DNA of 64,000 bases, from assembly GCF_009749525.1 (NCBI RefSeq), contig NZ_WOAC01000020.1:1-64000 (forward strand), given 5' to 3'. Position 1 is the first letter of the stretch. Each line of letters begins with the position of its first letter. Origin of the DNA: Mesorhizobium xinjiangense. Lineage in GTDB: Bacteria; Pseudomonadota; Alphaproteobacteria; Rhizobiales; Rhizobiaceae. Shown here piece after piece: positions 33,600 to 42,141 of this stretch. A program made the position numbers and the translations under genes. The notes beneath the pieces were generated by a model, which saw only the letters and a program-made list of their open reading frames with translations, made no database searches and was not told the origin of the DNA.

Positions 33600-35009
33600 T
33601 CAGCCTGGCGCGTGCGTGCGCCAGCCTTGCGCGTAGTGCTCTCGCGCTTCGCGCGCATAAGGCGTGGGCGAAACGCGGACGCGGATTTCGGCCTGTTTGT
33701 GCCGTTCGGTCGACGTCTTGCCGCTGCCGCCGTCCGGCTCGCCCCAGACCAGCGTCAGCACGTCGCCGACATTGATGTCGGGATCGACGACGCCGAGCGA
33801 CAGCATGCAGCGCTCGTTGAAGGAATAGCCGTTGAACATCGACAGGCCGACCATCCTGTCGCCCTTCGTCACCCGGTCGAAGCTGGACGAGGCGTAGTTG
33901 GGCTGCGGGAAGTCGATCCATTTGTAATTGTCCTCGCCGGGCTGGAAGGCCGATGCGATGACCTTCATCACATCCTCGGCGTTCCATTCGAAGGTCACCT
34001 TCTTGCGGTGGGGCCTGTCCTTCATCGTTTCCAGCGCCGGACGGCCGACGAAGTCGTGGTCGTACTTGACATAGATGCCGTAGCCGAGCTCGAACGGGTT
34101 TGTGTAGTAGTCGCGGATGTCGTCGGAAATGAAGCTGCCGCCGATCGAGCCGTTCGCCTCGTAGCTGTCGGCGCCCAGCCATTCGCGGTAGGGCTTCATC
34201 TTATCGCCGGTGTAGATGGCGGGCAGCGGCGAGGGGATCCATCCCGATTCCAGCGTGTTGGTCGAATAGGCGCGCGCGCCGACCTGGTACAGGTCCACGC
34301 CCGATTGCGCCGCCGCCTCCATAATGGCGGCGTGAACCTCGTCCTTCTCCGCATAGGGGCCCCAGACCTCGAGCCCGGGTGCGCCGGCCATGCCGTGGCG
34401 CAGGGCGCGCACCTTGCGCCCGGAGATGTTGATCCAGTCGACATGGAAGAACTTGATGTCGGGCACCGGCCCGCCATTGAGTTTCTCCAGCACGCGCGGC
34501 GCGTCCGGTCCCTGGATCTGGAAGCGATAGTGGACACGGCGGACTTCCTTGCCGTCGGGGCGCGACGGCGAACGCGGATCGCGCGTGACCTTGACGTCAT
34601 GCTTGCCGAGCGAGGCGTTGTACTCAACCCAGTCGGCGGTGGGCGCGCGCCCGACGAGGACGAACTTGTCCGTCTCCTCGCGAAAGATGATCATGTCGCC
34701 GATGACGTAGCCTTCCGGCGAGACGGGCACGAAGTGCTTGGCGCGGTTGGTGTCGAAGTTGGCGAAGCTGTTGATCGCCAGACCTTCCAGGAAGCCTGCC
34801 GCGTCCGGGCCTTCCACGATCAGTTCATCCATGTGATGCGACTGGTCGAACAGCACGGCGGATTCGCGCCAGGCGCGTTGTTCGTCACGCCAGTTGGTGA
34901 ACTCGGCTGCTACCACCGGGTATACATACATGCCGATTTTTGAGTTGCGCAGCAGTTCCACGGCGTTGCCGGATTTCTGCAAAACGGCTTCAAGGCTCGA
35001 TTTTCCCAT
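33600..35009 (-). CDS. GcvT-like tetrahydrofolate-dependent O-demethylase (LigM/DesA-like)
   Basis: This 469-residue protein belongs to the aminomethyltransferase (GcvT) fold: RESAVLFDQSHHMDELIVEG, IQGPDAPRVLEKLNGG, VRALRHGMAGAPGLEVWGPY and GARAYSTNTLESGWIPSPLP. Length and wording match the LigM/DesA branch, which moves the methyl group of vanillate, 3-O-methylgallate or syringate to tetrahydrofolate, rather than the ~370-residue glycine-cleavage T protein. I start at ATG 35009, just after ribosome site GGGAGGAG. A TGTATACA operator lies 31 bases upstream. With the GntR regulator, Liv-type transporter and lactonase it probably degrades a methylated or methoxylated organic acid; the substrate is inference. 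Confidence 0.78.
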   Translation of the reverse strand: MGKSSLEAVLQKSGNAVELLRNSKIGMYVYPVVAAEFTNWRDEQRAWRESAVLFDQSHHMDELIVEGPDAAGFLEGLAINSFANFDTNRAKHFVPVSPEGYVIGDMIIFREETDKFVLVGRAPTADWVEYNASLGKHDVKVTRDPRSPSRPDGKEVRRVHYRFQIQGPDAPRVLEKLNGGPVPDIKFFHVDWINISGRKVRALRHGMAGAPGLEVWGPYAEKDEVHAAIMEAAAQSGVDLYQVGARAYSTNTLESGWIPSPLPAIYTGDKMKPYREWLGADSYEANGSIGGSFISDDIRDYYTNPFELGYGIYVKYDHDFVGRPALETMKDRPHRKKVTFEWNAEDVMKVIASAFQPGEDNYKWIDFPQPNYASSSFDRVTKGDRMVGLSMFNGYSFNERCMLSLGVVDPDINVGDVLTLVWGEPDGGSGKTSTERHKQAEIRVRVSPTPYAREAREHYAQGWRTHAPG

Positions 35010-35038
35010 GGTCTCTCCTCCCAGAACCATCGCGGTTC

Positions 35039-35048
35039 ATGTATACAT
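35039..35048. promoter_or_regulatory. TGTATACA operator upstream of the O-demethylase gene
   Basis: ATGTATACAT at 35039-35048 lies within the longer palindrome TCATGTATACATGA, about 30 bases before the start codon. The same TGTATACA core recurs before the GntR gene and before the transporter gene. It is the likely binding site of the adjacent GntR protein. Confidence 0.7.
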
Positions 35049-35164
35049 GACTGTCGCGCAACCAGGGGCGGAACGCAAGTATGCAAATGCAGGAGAGTGC
35101 CGGCCTGCGTGTCAATTCCAACGCCACCTCGCCACTCGAAAAGACCGCGCGGCGGGCGGCCAGT

Positions 35165-35899
35165 TCAGCTCATCACGAGCGCCAATCCGGGAAGGCTGTC
35201 GATCAGGCTGCGGTCCTCGACCATGACATATTCGAGGTTGCGCCTGGCAATGCGCGCATGCTCGCGCGCCAGGGCTTCGGCACGTGCGCCCTCGCGTGCG
35301 GCGATCGCCGTCACCATCGCGCGGTGCTGCTCCTGGGCCGTGTTGAGGGAGCGGCGAAAGGTTTCGATTTCGGCATTGTCCGGCAGGAAGGCCGATGGCG
35401 AGGCAAAGGGCAGGCGGGTGACGCGCTCGACTTCGCGGCGGATGATGTCGCTGCCGGAAAGGCCGGCGAGTTCACGGTGAAACGCGGCGTTGAACTCTGA
35501 ATAGCGCTCGAAATCGACCTCTCCGGGTTTGTCGCCGAAGCAGTCGTCGAGTGTTTCGACGATCGAGCGAATGCGCGCCATCGCGTCCGGTTTCGCGCCA
35601 CGCTCGGCTGCCAGACGGGCGGCGGTTCCTTCCAGCACGCCGCGCAATTCGATGGCGTCGACGACGTCGTCGAAACCGAAGGCGCGCACGATGAAGCCGC
35701 CGTTGCGCGCCCGGTCGAGCAGCCCTTCCTCGGCCAGCCGCGACATGGCCTCGCGAATGGGCGTGCGCGATATCTCGAGCTGCTCGGCCAGCGGCACTTC
35801 GAAGAGCCGGGTGCCGCCCGGCAAATCGCCGCTCAATATCCTCTTGCGCAACTCGATAAGGGCCCGCATCGCATGGGTCTTGCCGGTATTGTCGTCCAT
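35165..35899 (-). CDS. GntR-family regulator (FadR/VanR subfamily, FCD domain)
   Basis: This 244-residue regulator has an N-terminal winged helix (ALIELRKRILSGDLPGGTRL, LAEQLEISRTPIREAMSRLA) and a C-terminal FCD ligand domain with metal-site residues in EFNAAFHRELAGLSG and QHRAMVTAIAAREG. I choose ATG 35899, preceded by AAGGAAGG, rather than the longer start at 35953, because the operator at 35929-35936 would otherwise lie inside the gene. It lies between the O-demethylase gene and the transporter genes and probably represses all of them and itself until a substrate binds. Confidence 0.88.
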   Translation of the reverse strand: MDDNTGKTHAMRALIELRKRILSGDLPGGTRLFEVPLAEQLEISRTPIREAMSRLAEEGLLDRARNGGFIVRAFGFDDVVDAIELRGVLEGTAARLAAERGAKPDAMARIRSIVETLDDCFGDKPGEVDFERYSEFNAAFHRELAGLSGSDIIRREVERVTRLPFASPSAFLPDNAEIETFRRSLNTAQEQHRAMVTAIAAREGARAEALAREHARIARRNLEYVMVEDRSLIDSLPGLALVMS

Positions 35900-35928
35900 G
35901 GAACTGGCTTCCTTCCTTCTTGCGCCCA

Positions 35929-35936
35929 TGTATACA
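35929..35936. promoter_or_regulatory. TGTATACA operator upstream of the GntR gene
   Basis: CATGTATACATTG contains the same core as at 35040 and 40643, 30 bases before the GntR start codon. It implies autoregulation. Confidence 0.65.
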
Positions 35937-35982
35937 TTGCCTCGATCCGACACGCCAAATCGGCGCGCGACACGCCCGCTTG

Positions 35983-36729
35983 TCAGTGCGGATGGTCCCG
36001 GCCGTTGTGGCCGTGCATGTCGTCGAGCTGCAGCGCCACATAGCGGTCGAGCGCGGCGCGGTCATCGAGAAGTTTCGCCGACGGCGCACGGTGGGCGATC
36101 TGGCCGCGCTCGATGATGATCGCCTCCTCGGTCAGGCCGAGGGCCATTTCGGCGTGCTGCTCGACCAGCACCAGCGCAATCCCCTCGTCGCGGCTCATAT
36201 GGCGGATCGCGGCGGTCAGTTCCTCCACGATGATCGGCGCCAGACCTTCCAGCGGCTCGTCGAGCAAAAGCACCGACGGGTTGGTCATCAGGGTGCGGGC
36301 AATCGTCAGCATCTGCTGTTCGCCGCCCGAAAGCTGGTTGCCCATGTTGCGCCGGCGTTCCCTGAGCCGCGGAAACAGGGCATAGACGGCCGGCAGGTCC
36401 CAGCGCCCGCGCCTGGCGGCAACGGTGAGGTTTTCCTCCACCGTCAGCGAAGGAAAGACGTCGCGCTCCTGCGGCACCCAGCCGAGCCCCAGATGGGCGC
36501 GTTTGTGCGCCGGTACGTGCGAGATGTCCGCGCCGTCGAAATGGATGGAACCGCGCATGAGGCGGACGATGCCCATCACCGTCAGGAGCAGGGTCGTCTT
36601 GCCGACGCCGTTGCGGCCGAGCACGGCGAGGCTGCCGCCGGCCGGCAGCGATAGCGCAATCGCGTCGAGCACCACCGCCTCGCCATAGCCGGCCCGCACA
36701 CCCTTCAGTTCGAGCAGCGTCTCAGCCAT
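35983..36729 (-). CDS. livF: Branched-chain-type ABC transporter ATPase (LivF)
   Basis: This 248-residue ATPase has Walker A GRNGVGKTT, Q loop WVPQERDVF, signature LSGGEQQ and Walker B VLLLDEPLEGLAP. It is LivF-like. It energises uptake through the LivHM pair. The final residues are His-rich (DDMHGHNGRDHPH), an unusual tail. It overlaps livG by eight bases and ends the five-gene transporter operon. Confidence 0.92.
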   Translation of the reverse strand: MAETLLELKGVRAGYGEAVVLDAIALSLPAGGSLAVLGRNGVGKTTLLLTVMGIVRLMRGSIHFDGADISHVPAHKRAHLGLGWVPQERDVFPSLTVEENLTVAARRGRWDLPAVYALFPRLRERRRNMGNQLSGGEQQMLTIARTLMTNPSVLLLDEPLEGLAPIIVEELTAAIRHMSRDEGIALVLVEQHAEMALGLTEEAIIIERGQIAHRAPSAKLLDDRAALDRYVALQLDDMHGHNGRDHPH

Positions 36730-37483
36730 GGCGGGCGCTTCCCAGATAGACCTCGCGCACCCGTGGGTCGCTTGCCACGACCGACGGCACGTCCTCGATC
36801 AGGACTCCGCCTCCCGCCAGCACGATGATGCGCGAGGCAAAGGCGAACACGATGTCCATGTCGTGCTCGATGAACAGGACCGAAATCTCCTCGGGAAGCG
36901 CGGCGACGACGCTGAAGAGCATTGCGCTTTCGTCTTTCGGCACGCCGGCCGCCGGCTCGTCGAGCAGCAGCACCTTCGGTTTCGTGGCCAGCGCCAGCGC
37001 CATTTCGAGCAGCCTCTGCTGGCCATAGGCCAGTTCCCGCGTCGGCCGGGTCGCGACGTCGCCGAGCGCCAGTTGACCGAGGATGGCATGGCTTTCGTCG
37101 ATCGCTTCACGGTGGGTCGCCAGATTGCGCCAGAACTGGGTGGCGATGCCTTCGCGCTCGCAGACCGCGAGCGTAACCGCCTCGAGCGGTGTCAGTGCGG
37201 GAAACAGCGTATTGATCTGAAAGGTGCGTGTCAGGCCGCGGCGCACCCGCGCCGCTGTGGCCATCCCGGTGATGTCGTCGCCCTTCAGCAGGACATGGCC
37301 TGCATCGGGCTTCAGGTCGCCGGCGATGAGATTGATCAACGTTGTCTTGCCGGCCCCGTTGGGGCCGATCAGCGCGTGGCGCGCGCCGCGCGGCAGATCG
37401 ATCGATACGTCGCGCGTCACCTCCAGTGAGCCGAAGCGCTTGCTAAGCCCGCGTGTGCTGAGGACGGCTTCTCCACTTGCCAT
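36722..37483 (-). CDS. livG: Branched-chain-type ABC transporter ATPase (LivG)
   Basis: This 253-residue ATPase has Walker A GPNGAGKTT, signature LAYGQQR, Walker B VLLLDEPAAGV and the LivG insertion around RVRRGLTRTFQINTLFPALT. It pairs with LivF. ATG 37483 is preferred over the GTG at 37486. Transport cargo is unlikely to be an amino acid here, since this family often imports aromatic or organic acids when linked to catabolic genes. Confidence 0.92.
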   Translation of the reverse strand: MASGEAVLSTRGLSKRFGSLEVTRDVSIDLPRGARHALIGPNGAGKTTLINLIAGDLKPDAGHVLLKGDDITGMATAARVRRGLTRTFQINTLFPALTPLEAVTLAVCEREGIATQFWRNLATHREAIDESHAILGQLALGDVATRPTRELAYGQQRLLEMALALATKPKVLLLDEPAAGVPKDESAMLFSVVAALPEEISVLFIEHDMDIVFAFASRIIVLAGGGVLIEDVPSVVASDPRVREVYLGSARHG

Positions 37484-37493
37484 CACGCCACCG

Positions 37494-38486
37494 TCATCCC
37501 TTTGTCCGGCCGGCCAGGCGGGTGAGGCCGCCGAGGATTCCCTTCGGCATGAACAGCACGACGACCATGAGCATCAGCCCGATCCAGAAATACCAGTATT
37601 GCGGGTTCACGCCCGACAGGCGGTCGCGCACCAGAAGGAAGACGAGGGCGCCGAGGACGGCGCCGTACAGCCGGCCCGTGCCGCCGAGGATGAGCATGAC
37701 GACGACATCGGCCGAGCGCTGGAAGCTGAGCGATTCCAGCGCCACCGTGTTGGTGGTCTGCGTCAGGAGCCCGCCGGCGAGGCCGGCGATCGCGGCCGAG
37801 ATGGTGTAGATCGCCTGCAGATGGCGCCGGTAAGGCGAGCCGATCGCCGGCATGCGGCGCACATTTTCGCGAATGCCGCGCAGGGCCAGGCCGAAGGAGG
37901 AGTTGACGATCCGGCGCGCGGCGAGAAAACCGAGGAAGAGCACGGCGAGGGTGTACGAATAGGCCGTGTAGCCCCACAGATCGAAGCGGAACAGGCCGAA
38001 GATCGGCCAGATGTCGATGCCGCGCAGCCCGTCCGTGCCGCCGGTCAGCCAGGACATCGCATTGGCGAGTTCATAGGTCAAAAGCCCGAGCCCGAGCGTG
38101 ACCATGATCAGTGCGAGATGCTGGACTCGCACGATGAGGAAGCTGACGACGAAGCCGACCGCCCCGGCCATGGCGCCGGCGATGAGCAGGCCGGATATCG
38201 GCTCGCCCCAGCCGGCCTTGGCGCTTAACAGTCCGGCGGTGTAAGCGCCGATGCCGAAGAACATCGCATGGCCCAGCGTCACGATGCCGGCATAGCCAAG
38301 GATCAGGTCGACCGAGATCGCGAACAGTGCGGCGACCGCGATCTGGCTGGCGAGCATCAGATAGGTGGGAAAGAAATAGAAGGGCAAAAGCGCGGCCAGC
38401 CAGAAGGCGACCTCCAGGGCTGACCAGCGGCTTTGCCGTCTGATCCAGGCGGCGGGGTCGATTGCGGTGGTGGTCGTGTTGCTCAT
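37494..38486 (-). CDS. livM: Branched-chain-type ABC transporter permease (LivM)
   Basis: This 330-residue polytopic permease has the LivM signature SVDLILGYAGIVTLGHAMFF, GIGAYTAGLL and the conserved loop LRGIRENVRRMPAIGSPYRR with AIYTISAAIAGLAGGLL. About nine helices are visible. It starts eight bases after livH and forms the membrane channel with it. Confidence 0.92.
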   Translation of the reverse strand: MSNTTTTAIDPAAWIRRQSRWSALEVAFWLAALLPFYFFPTYLMLASQIAVAALFAISVDLILGYAGIVTLGHAMFFGIGAYTAGLLSAKAGWGEPISGLLIAGAMAGAVGFVVSFLIVRVQHLALIMVTLGLGLLTYELANAMSWLTGGTDGLRGIDIWPIFGLFRFDLWGYTAYSYTLAVLFLGFLAARRIVNSSFGLALRGIRENVRRMPAIGSPYRRHLQAIYTISAAIAGLAGGLLTQTTNTVALESLSFQRSADVVVMLILGGTGRLYGAVLGALVFLLVRDRLSGVNPQYWYFWIGLMLMVVVLFMPKGILGGLTRLAGRTKG

Positions 38487-38494
38487 CGGCCGTC

Positions 38495-39358
38495 TCAGCG
38501 CTTTCCGAACAGGCCGAGCGGGCGCACGAGCAGGATCGCCACCAGCATGAGATAGATGAGGAAGGAGCCGATCTCGGGAACGAAATATTTGCCCGCAACA
38601 TCGCCGATGCCGAGCAATGCCGCGCCGACGAATGAGCCGGTCACCGAGCCGAGCCCGCCCACGGCGACGACGATCAGCACATAGACGAGATAGTGAAAGC
38701 CGAAGGAGGGATCGAGACCGACGATCTCCACGGCGAGCGCCCCGCCGAGACCGGCCAGGCCACTGCCGAGGGCGAAAGTGACGGCGAATATGCGGTCGAC
38801 ATTGATGCCGAGCCCTTGCGCCACGCGCTGGTTGTCGACCGCGGCGCGGATGCGCGCGCCGAGCCGCGTGCGTTCCAGACCGAAGACCAGGAGAGCGGTA
38901 ATGGCCAGCGCCATCGCGATGAGAAAGATGCGGTAGACGCCGAAGCGCAACTCGCCGACGACCACCGATCCGCGCAGCCAGTCGGGCAGCACGATCGGCT
39001 GCTGTCCGGTCCCGAAGACATAGGTGGCAGCGGCCGCGGAAACGAAAACGAGACCGATGGTGAAGAGCACCTGGTTCAATTCGCCGGCGCGATAGAGCCG
39101 GCGAAACAGGGTGCGCTCGAACACCACGCTGACGAGTGCAGCGGCGAGGAAGGCCGTCGGCAGGGCAAGCAGGAAGGGAAAGCCAAGCTGGCGCATCGCG
39201 GTGACGGCGACGTAGCCGCCGAGCATGCCGAAGGCTCCGTGGGCCAGGTTGATAAAATTCATCAGCCCGAGCGTCACCGACAGGCCCACCGACAAGACGA
39301 ACAGCAGCATCCCGAAGGCAAACCCGTCGAACAGGACGATAACGAGATTGGCGTTCAC
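38495..39358 (-). CDS. livH: Branched-chain-type ABC transporter permease (LivH)
   Basis: This 287-residue permease has eight or so helices and LivH motifs GLMNFINLAHGAFGMLGGYV, RAAVDNQRVAQGLGINVDRI and a glycine-rich VVAVGGLGSVTGSFVGAALL. It lies 36 bases after the binding-protein gene. ATG or GTG near 39358 is consistent with family length. Confidence 0.92.
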   Translation of the reverse strand: MNANLVIVLFDGFAFGMLLFVLSVGLSVTLGLMNFINLAHGAFGMLGGYVAVTAMRQLGFPFLLALPTAFLAAALVSVVFERTLFRRLYRAGELNQVLFTIGLVFVSAAAATYVFGTGQQPIVLPDWLRGSVVVGELRFGVYRIFLIAMALAITALLVFGLERTRLGARIRAAVDNQRVAQGLGINVDRIFAVTFALGSGLAGLGGALAVEIVGLDPSFGFHYLVYVLIVVAVGGLGSVTGSFVGAALLGIGDVAGKYFVPEIGSFLIYLMLVAILLVRPLGLFGKR

Positions 39359-39394
39359 AATGCGTTCAGCGTGATGGTTCGAGATGCACCGACC

Positions 39395-40573
39395 TCAATT
39401 GGCCCCATGCAGCGGGTCTTTCACCTCCGGGATTTCCTGAAGAATGACGTTCTGCAGCGATCCGTCGACCTCCTCGACCTGGCGGATATAGACGGTCTGC
39501 ACGATGTCGCGCGTTTCGGGATCGATCGAGATCGGCCCGCGCGGGCTTTGCCACGCCATGCCCTTGGCCGCCTCCACCAGTGCATCGCCGCTCGTGTCGC
39601 CGCCGGTCTTTTTCAGCGCCTCGTAGATCAGGTGCATGCCGTCATAGCCGCCGATCGAGAACAGGTCCGGCGCGCGGTCGCCATTGGCCTCGCGATAGGC
39701 TGCCACGAATTCGGCGTTGAGCGGGTCGTCGCGCTCCAAAGTGTAGTGATAGGTGGTGATGATGCCCTTGGCCGTGTCGCCCATGCTTTCCAGCGCCTCG
39801 GGATGGGTAAGCTCGCCCTGGGCGAAGATCTTGGTATCCGGCGGGGCGAGGCCGCGGTCGACCAGAGCCTTGCCGATCGCCGCCGGCTGTCCGCCGCCCG
39901 GCACGAAGATGTAGACCGCCTCGGGATTGCTGTCCTTGACGCGCTGGACGAAGGCGGAGAAGTCGGGATTGGCGACCGGCGTGCGGTCGGAGCCGAGAAT
40001 CTTGCCGCCGGCCTCGGTGAAGCCCTTCGAGAACGAACTTTCGGCATCGTGGCCGGGTCCATAATCGGCCACCAGCGTGTAGGCCTGGGTAACGCCGCCT
40101 TCCTCGAAGGCCCATTTGCCGAACGTGTAGTTGAGCTGCGGGATGGTCACCGACGTGCGCACGGCATAGGGCGACTGCTCGGTGACGATGGAGGTGGCGG
40201 CGTTCATCACCACCATCAGCTTCTGTGCTTCCTTGGATATCTCGGCCGCGCCCAGCGCTTCGGGCGTCAGCGCGAAACCGGCCAGGATGTCGACGCCGTC
40301 GCGCACCACGAGTTCCTGTGCCAGGCGCCGGGCGACATCGGGGGAGGGGCCGCCGGTGTCCTTGCGGATGATCTCGATCGTCTTGCCGGCAACCTCGTCG
40401 CCGTTTTGCGCCATGTAGAGCTTGATGCCGGCGTCGAGCTGGTTGGCGGCATCCGCGAACGGACCGGAATAGGGAAGGATGACGCCGACCTTCACCGTTT
40501 CCTGCGCCGTGGCGGCCATCGTCCACCCGAGTCCGACTGCGAGCGCAATTGCGCCAAAGACTGTCTTGGTCAT
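39395..40573 (-). CDS. livK: Branched-chain-type periplasmic binding protein (LivK-like)
   Basis: This 392-residue receptor has a signal peptide (MTKTVFGAIALAVGLGWTMA, cleavage near ATAQ-E) and the Periplas_BP_6 fold: VKVGVILPYSGPFADAANQL, VDILAGFALTPEALGAAEIS, VADYGPGHDAESSFSKGFTE, VYIFVPGGGQPAAIGKALVD. Ligand type cannot be read. It is the first gene of the transporter operon. A TGTATACA operator lies 70 bases upstream and a second one 198 bases upstream, so its expression should be under the GntR protein. Confidence 0.9.
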   Translation of the reverse strand: MTKTVFGAIALAVGLGWTMAATAQETVKVGVILPYSGPFADAANQLDAGIKLYMAQNGDEVAGKTIEIIRKDTGGPSPDVARRLAQELVVRDGVDILAGFALTPEALGAAEISKEAQKLMVVMNAATSIVTEQSPYAVRTSVTIPQLNYTFGKWAFEEGGVTQAYTLVADYGPGHDAESSFSKGFTEAGGKILGSDRTPVANPDFSAFVQRVKDSNPEAVYIFVPGGGQPAAIGKALVDRGLAPPDTKIFAQGELTHPEALESMGDTAKGIITTYHYTLERDDPLNAEFVAAYREANGDRAPDLFSIGGYDGMHLIYEALKKTGGDTSGDALVEAAKGMAWQSPRGPISIDPETRDIVQTVYIRQVEEVDGSLQNVILQEIPEVKDPLHGAN

Positions 40574-40642
40574 TTCTGTTCCTCCCTGCCGTTTGGTCGG
40601 CTTATCAGCGCATCTTGTGTAAGTGCGACATATGAGAAGCAG

Positions 40643-40650
40643 TGTATACA
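40643..40650. promoter_or_regulatory. TGTATACA operator in the transporter promoter
   Basis: AGTGTATACACC contains the shared core, 70 bases before the binding-protein start. Position suits repression of the liv-type operon by the GntR protein. Confidence 0.65.
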
Positions 40651-40770
40651 CCGCCGCCCGAATAGCCAAGGTACTTCGCGCAAGGATGACGCCACGATCG
40701 TAGAAGTCGGAGACACCAAGGCCGGTTATACTGCGGATCGTTCGACCGTTCGTTGCGCCGAGAGCAACGC

Positions 40771-40778
40771 TGTATACA
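40771..40778. promoter_or_regulatory. Second TGTATACA site upstream of the transporter operon
   Basis: GCTGTATACAGGC lies 121 bases upstream of the first transporter site (centre to centre 128), between the binding-protein gene and the end of the lactonase gene. Paired sites could support DNA looping by the regulator. Confidence 0.55.
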
Positions 40779-40827
40779 GGCGGGCCGATTCCGGCGTCGT
40801 CTCGCGCGGCCCGGATGACGGCAAGTT

Positions 40828-41703
40828 CTAATAATCAGCTTCCGGGCATTCCAGTCCAGGCACGTCGACATCAAGCGACAAGAGACCCCCGGCAAAGGGC
40901 TGGGCTTCGATTTCTTCCGCGCTCAATGCCTTGGTGGCGGTGGTGACATAGAGCGTTTTCAGGTCGTCGCCGCCGAAGGCGCAGCAGGTCGGGCATTTGA
41001 CGGGAAGCGCGATCAGACGGTCGAGGCTTCCGTCGCGAACGAAACGGGCGACAGACCATCCTCGCCAGCGCGCGTTCCAGACGAATCCTTGGCAATCGAC
41101 CGCACTGCCGTCCGGTTTGCCCGGCGCGGCATCGGCTTCGGCATCGGCAAATGTCCGCATCGCGCCGATCCTGCCGCTCGCCGGGTTATAGTCATAGGCG
41201 CGGATCGTGCGTTCGTTGGTGTCGCAGTAATAGAGTGTGTCGCCGGCAGGGCTCCAGGCCAGCGAATTGGAGGTCGACACGCCGTGCAGGACCTGCGAGG
41301 CCGAACCGTCCCTTTCCAGCCGGTAGAGCGCGCCGGTCTGCTCTTTCGACACGGTGTTCATGGTGCCGCAGTAAAAGCGCCCCGCCGGGTCGACGCCGCC
41401 GTCGTTGAACTTGTGGTCCGGCGGAAGCGAGGGCCGTGCCAGCCAGCGCAGGAAACGGGCCGCGTCGTCGAGTTCGGCAAAGCCGTCGGCAAAGGTGCAC
41501 AGGAATCCGCCGCCACGGCGAGGAACCACACAGGTGATTTCTTCACCGTAATCGACGAACGACACCTCGCCGGTCGCGGGGTCGTAGCGATAGGAGCGCC
41601 GCCCGTCGATGTCGACCCAGCGCAGGGCGCGTTCGCGCGCGACCCAGACCGGCGCCTCGCCGAGGAGATCGCGCGTTGCAGCACAAAGCCTGATCGTGTC
41701 CAT
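40828..41703 (-). CDS. SMP-30/gluconolactonase-family lactonase
   Basis: This 291-residue six-bladed beta-propeller hydrolyses a lactone to the acid. Metal ligands are visible: Glu in LLGEAPVWVARERALRWVDI, Asn in DHKFNDGGVDPAGRFYCGTM, the STSNSLAWSPAGDTLYYCDT loop and Asp in GKPDGSAVDCQGFVWNARW. ATG 41703 is chosen; the in-frame start at 41745 adds Ser-rich residues. It is upstream of and collinear with the transporter operon. Substrate is unknown; in this context a sugar lactone or a lactone from aromatic breakdown is possible. Confidence 0.88.
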   Translation of the reverse strand: MDTIRLCAATRDLLGEAPVWVARERALRWVDIDGRRSYRYDPATGEVSFVDYGEEITCVVPRRGGGFLCTFADGFAELDDAARFLRWLARPSLPPDHKFNDGGVDPAGRFYCGTMNTVSKEQTGALYRLERDGSASQVLHGVSTSNSLAWSPAGDTLYYCDTNERTIRAYDYNPASGRIGAMRTFADAEADAAPGKPDGSAVDCQGFVWNARWRGWSVARFVRDGSLDRLIALPVKCPTCCAFGGDDLKTLYVTTATKALSAEEIEAQPFAGGLLSLDVDVPGLECPEADY

Positions 41704-41773
41704 GGAACGCTTCGACCCCGAATGCGATACGTCACACGAGGACAAGATAGGGCAATCATGCGGGGAGGCGAAG

Positions 41774-41830
41774 GCGGCCCGTCCGGGCGCGGGCCGCTCA
41801 TGGGGCAGGCGGCAATCGATTTGCCGCCTG
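41774..41830 (-). terminator. Paired hairpins downstream of minE
   Basis: CAGGCGGCAA and TTGCCGCCTG (41806-41815/41821-41830) form a 10-bp stem with a TCGAT loop, and GCGGCCCG/CGGGCCGC (41774-41781/41790-41797) a second one. They lie 48 bases beyond the minE stop and separate the min operon from the lactonase gene. No T-run is present. Confidence 0.5.
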
Positions 41831-41877
41831 GAAAACGCATTCTGTCGGAAAGAGAGCCGGGCGAGGGAAGCCGCCGG

Positions 41878-42141
41878 TCAGGCCGCGCGCGCGTCCGCCT
41901 CGAGCGGGATCTCGATATCAACCTCGAGCGTCGAGACCTTCTTGCCGCGATCCATCTTCACATTGACCTTGTCGCGGTCGATCTGCACGTGCTTGGCGAT
42001 CACCGCGAGGATCTCCTCGCGCAGTTGCGCCACCAGGTCGGAGTGCCCGGTCGTGGTGCGCTCATGGGCGAGCAGCACCTGCAGCCGTTCGCGCGCCGTC
42101 GGTGCGGATGCCTGACGGCTGAAGAAGCCAAATATGCTCAT
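41878..42141 (-). CDS. minE: Cell-division topological specificity factor MinE
   Basis: This 87-residue protein has the MinD-binding N-terminal segment with amphipathic MSIFGFFSR, then [15 protein letters not shown], and a C-terminal topological domain ([26 protein letters not shown]). It drives pole-to-pole MinD oscillation so that the septum forms at mid-cell. It overlaps minD by four bases. Confidence 0.95.
   Translation of the reverse strand: MSIFGFFSRQASAPTARERLQVLLAHERTTTGHSDLVAQLREEILAVIAKHVQIDRDKVNVKMDRGKKVSTLEVDIEIPLEADARAA

Noticed and set aside
34919-34930. TATACATACATG resembling a further GntR operator
   Set aside because: It lies within coding sequence for Met-Tyr-Val-Tyr of the O-demethylase and lacks the full TGTATACA palindrome.
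38693-40831. Plus-strand open frame of 712 codons opposite the livH-livK genes
   Set aside because: It is the antisense shadow of high-GC genes; sequence is Arg/Asp/Gly/His-rich without motifs, while the minus strand carries clear LivH and LivK features.
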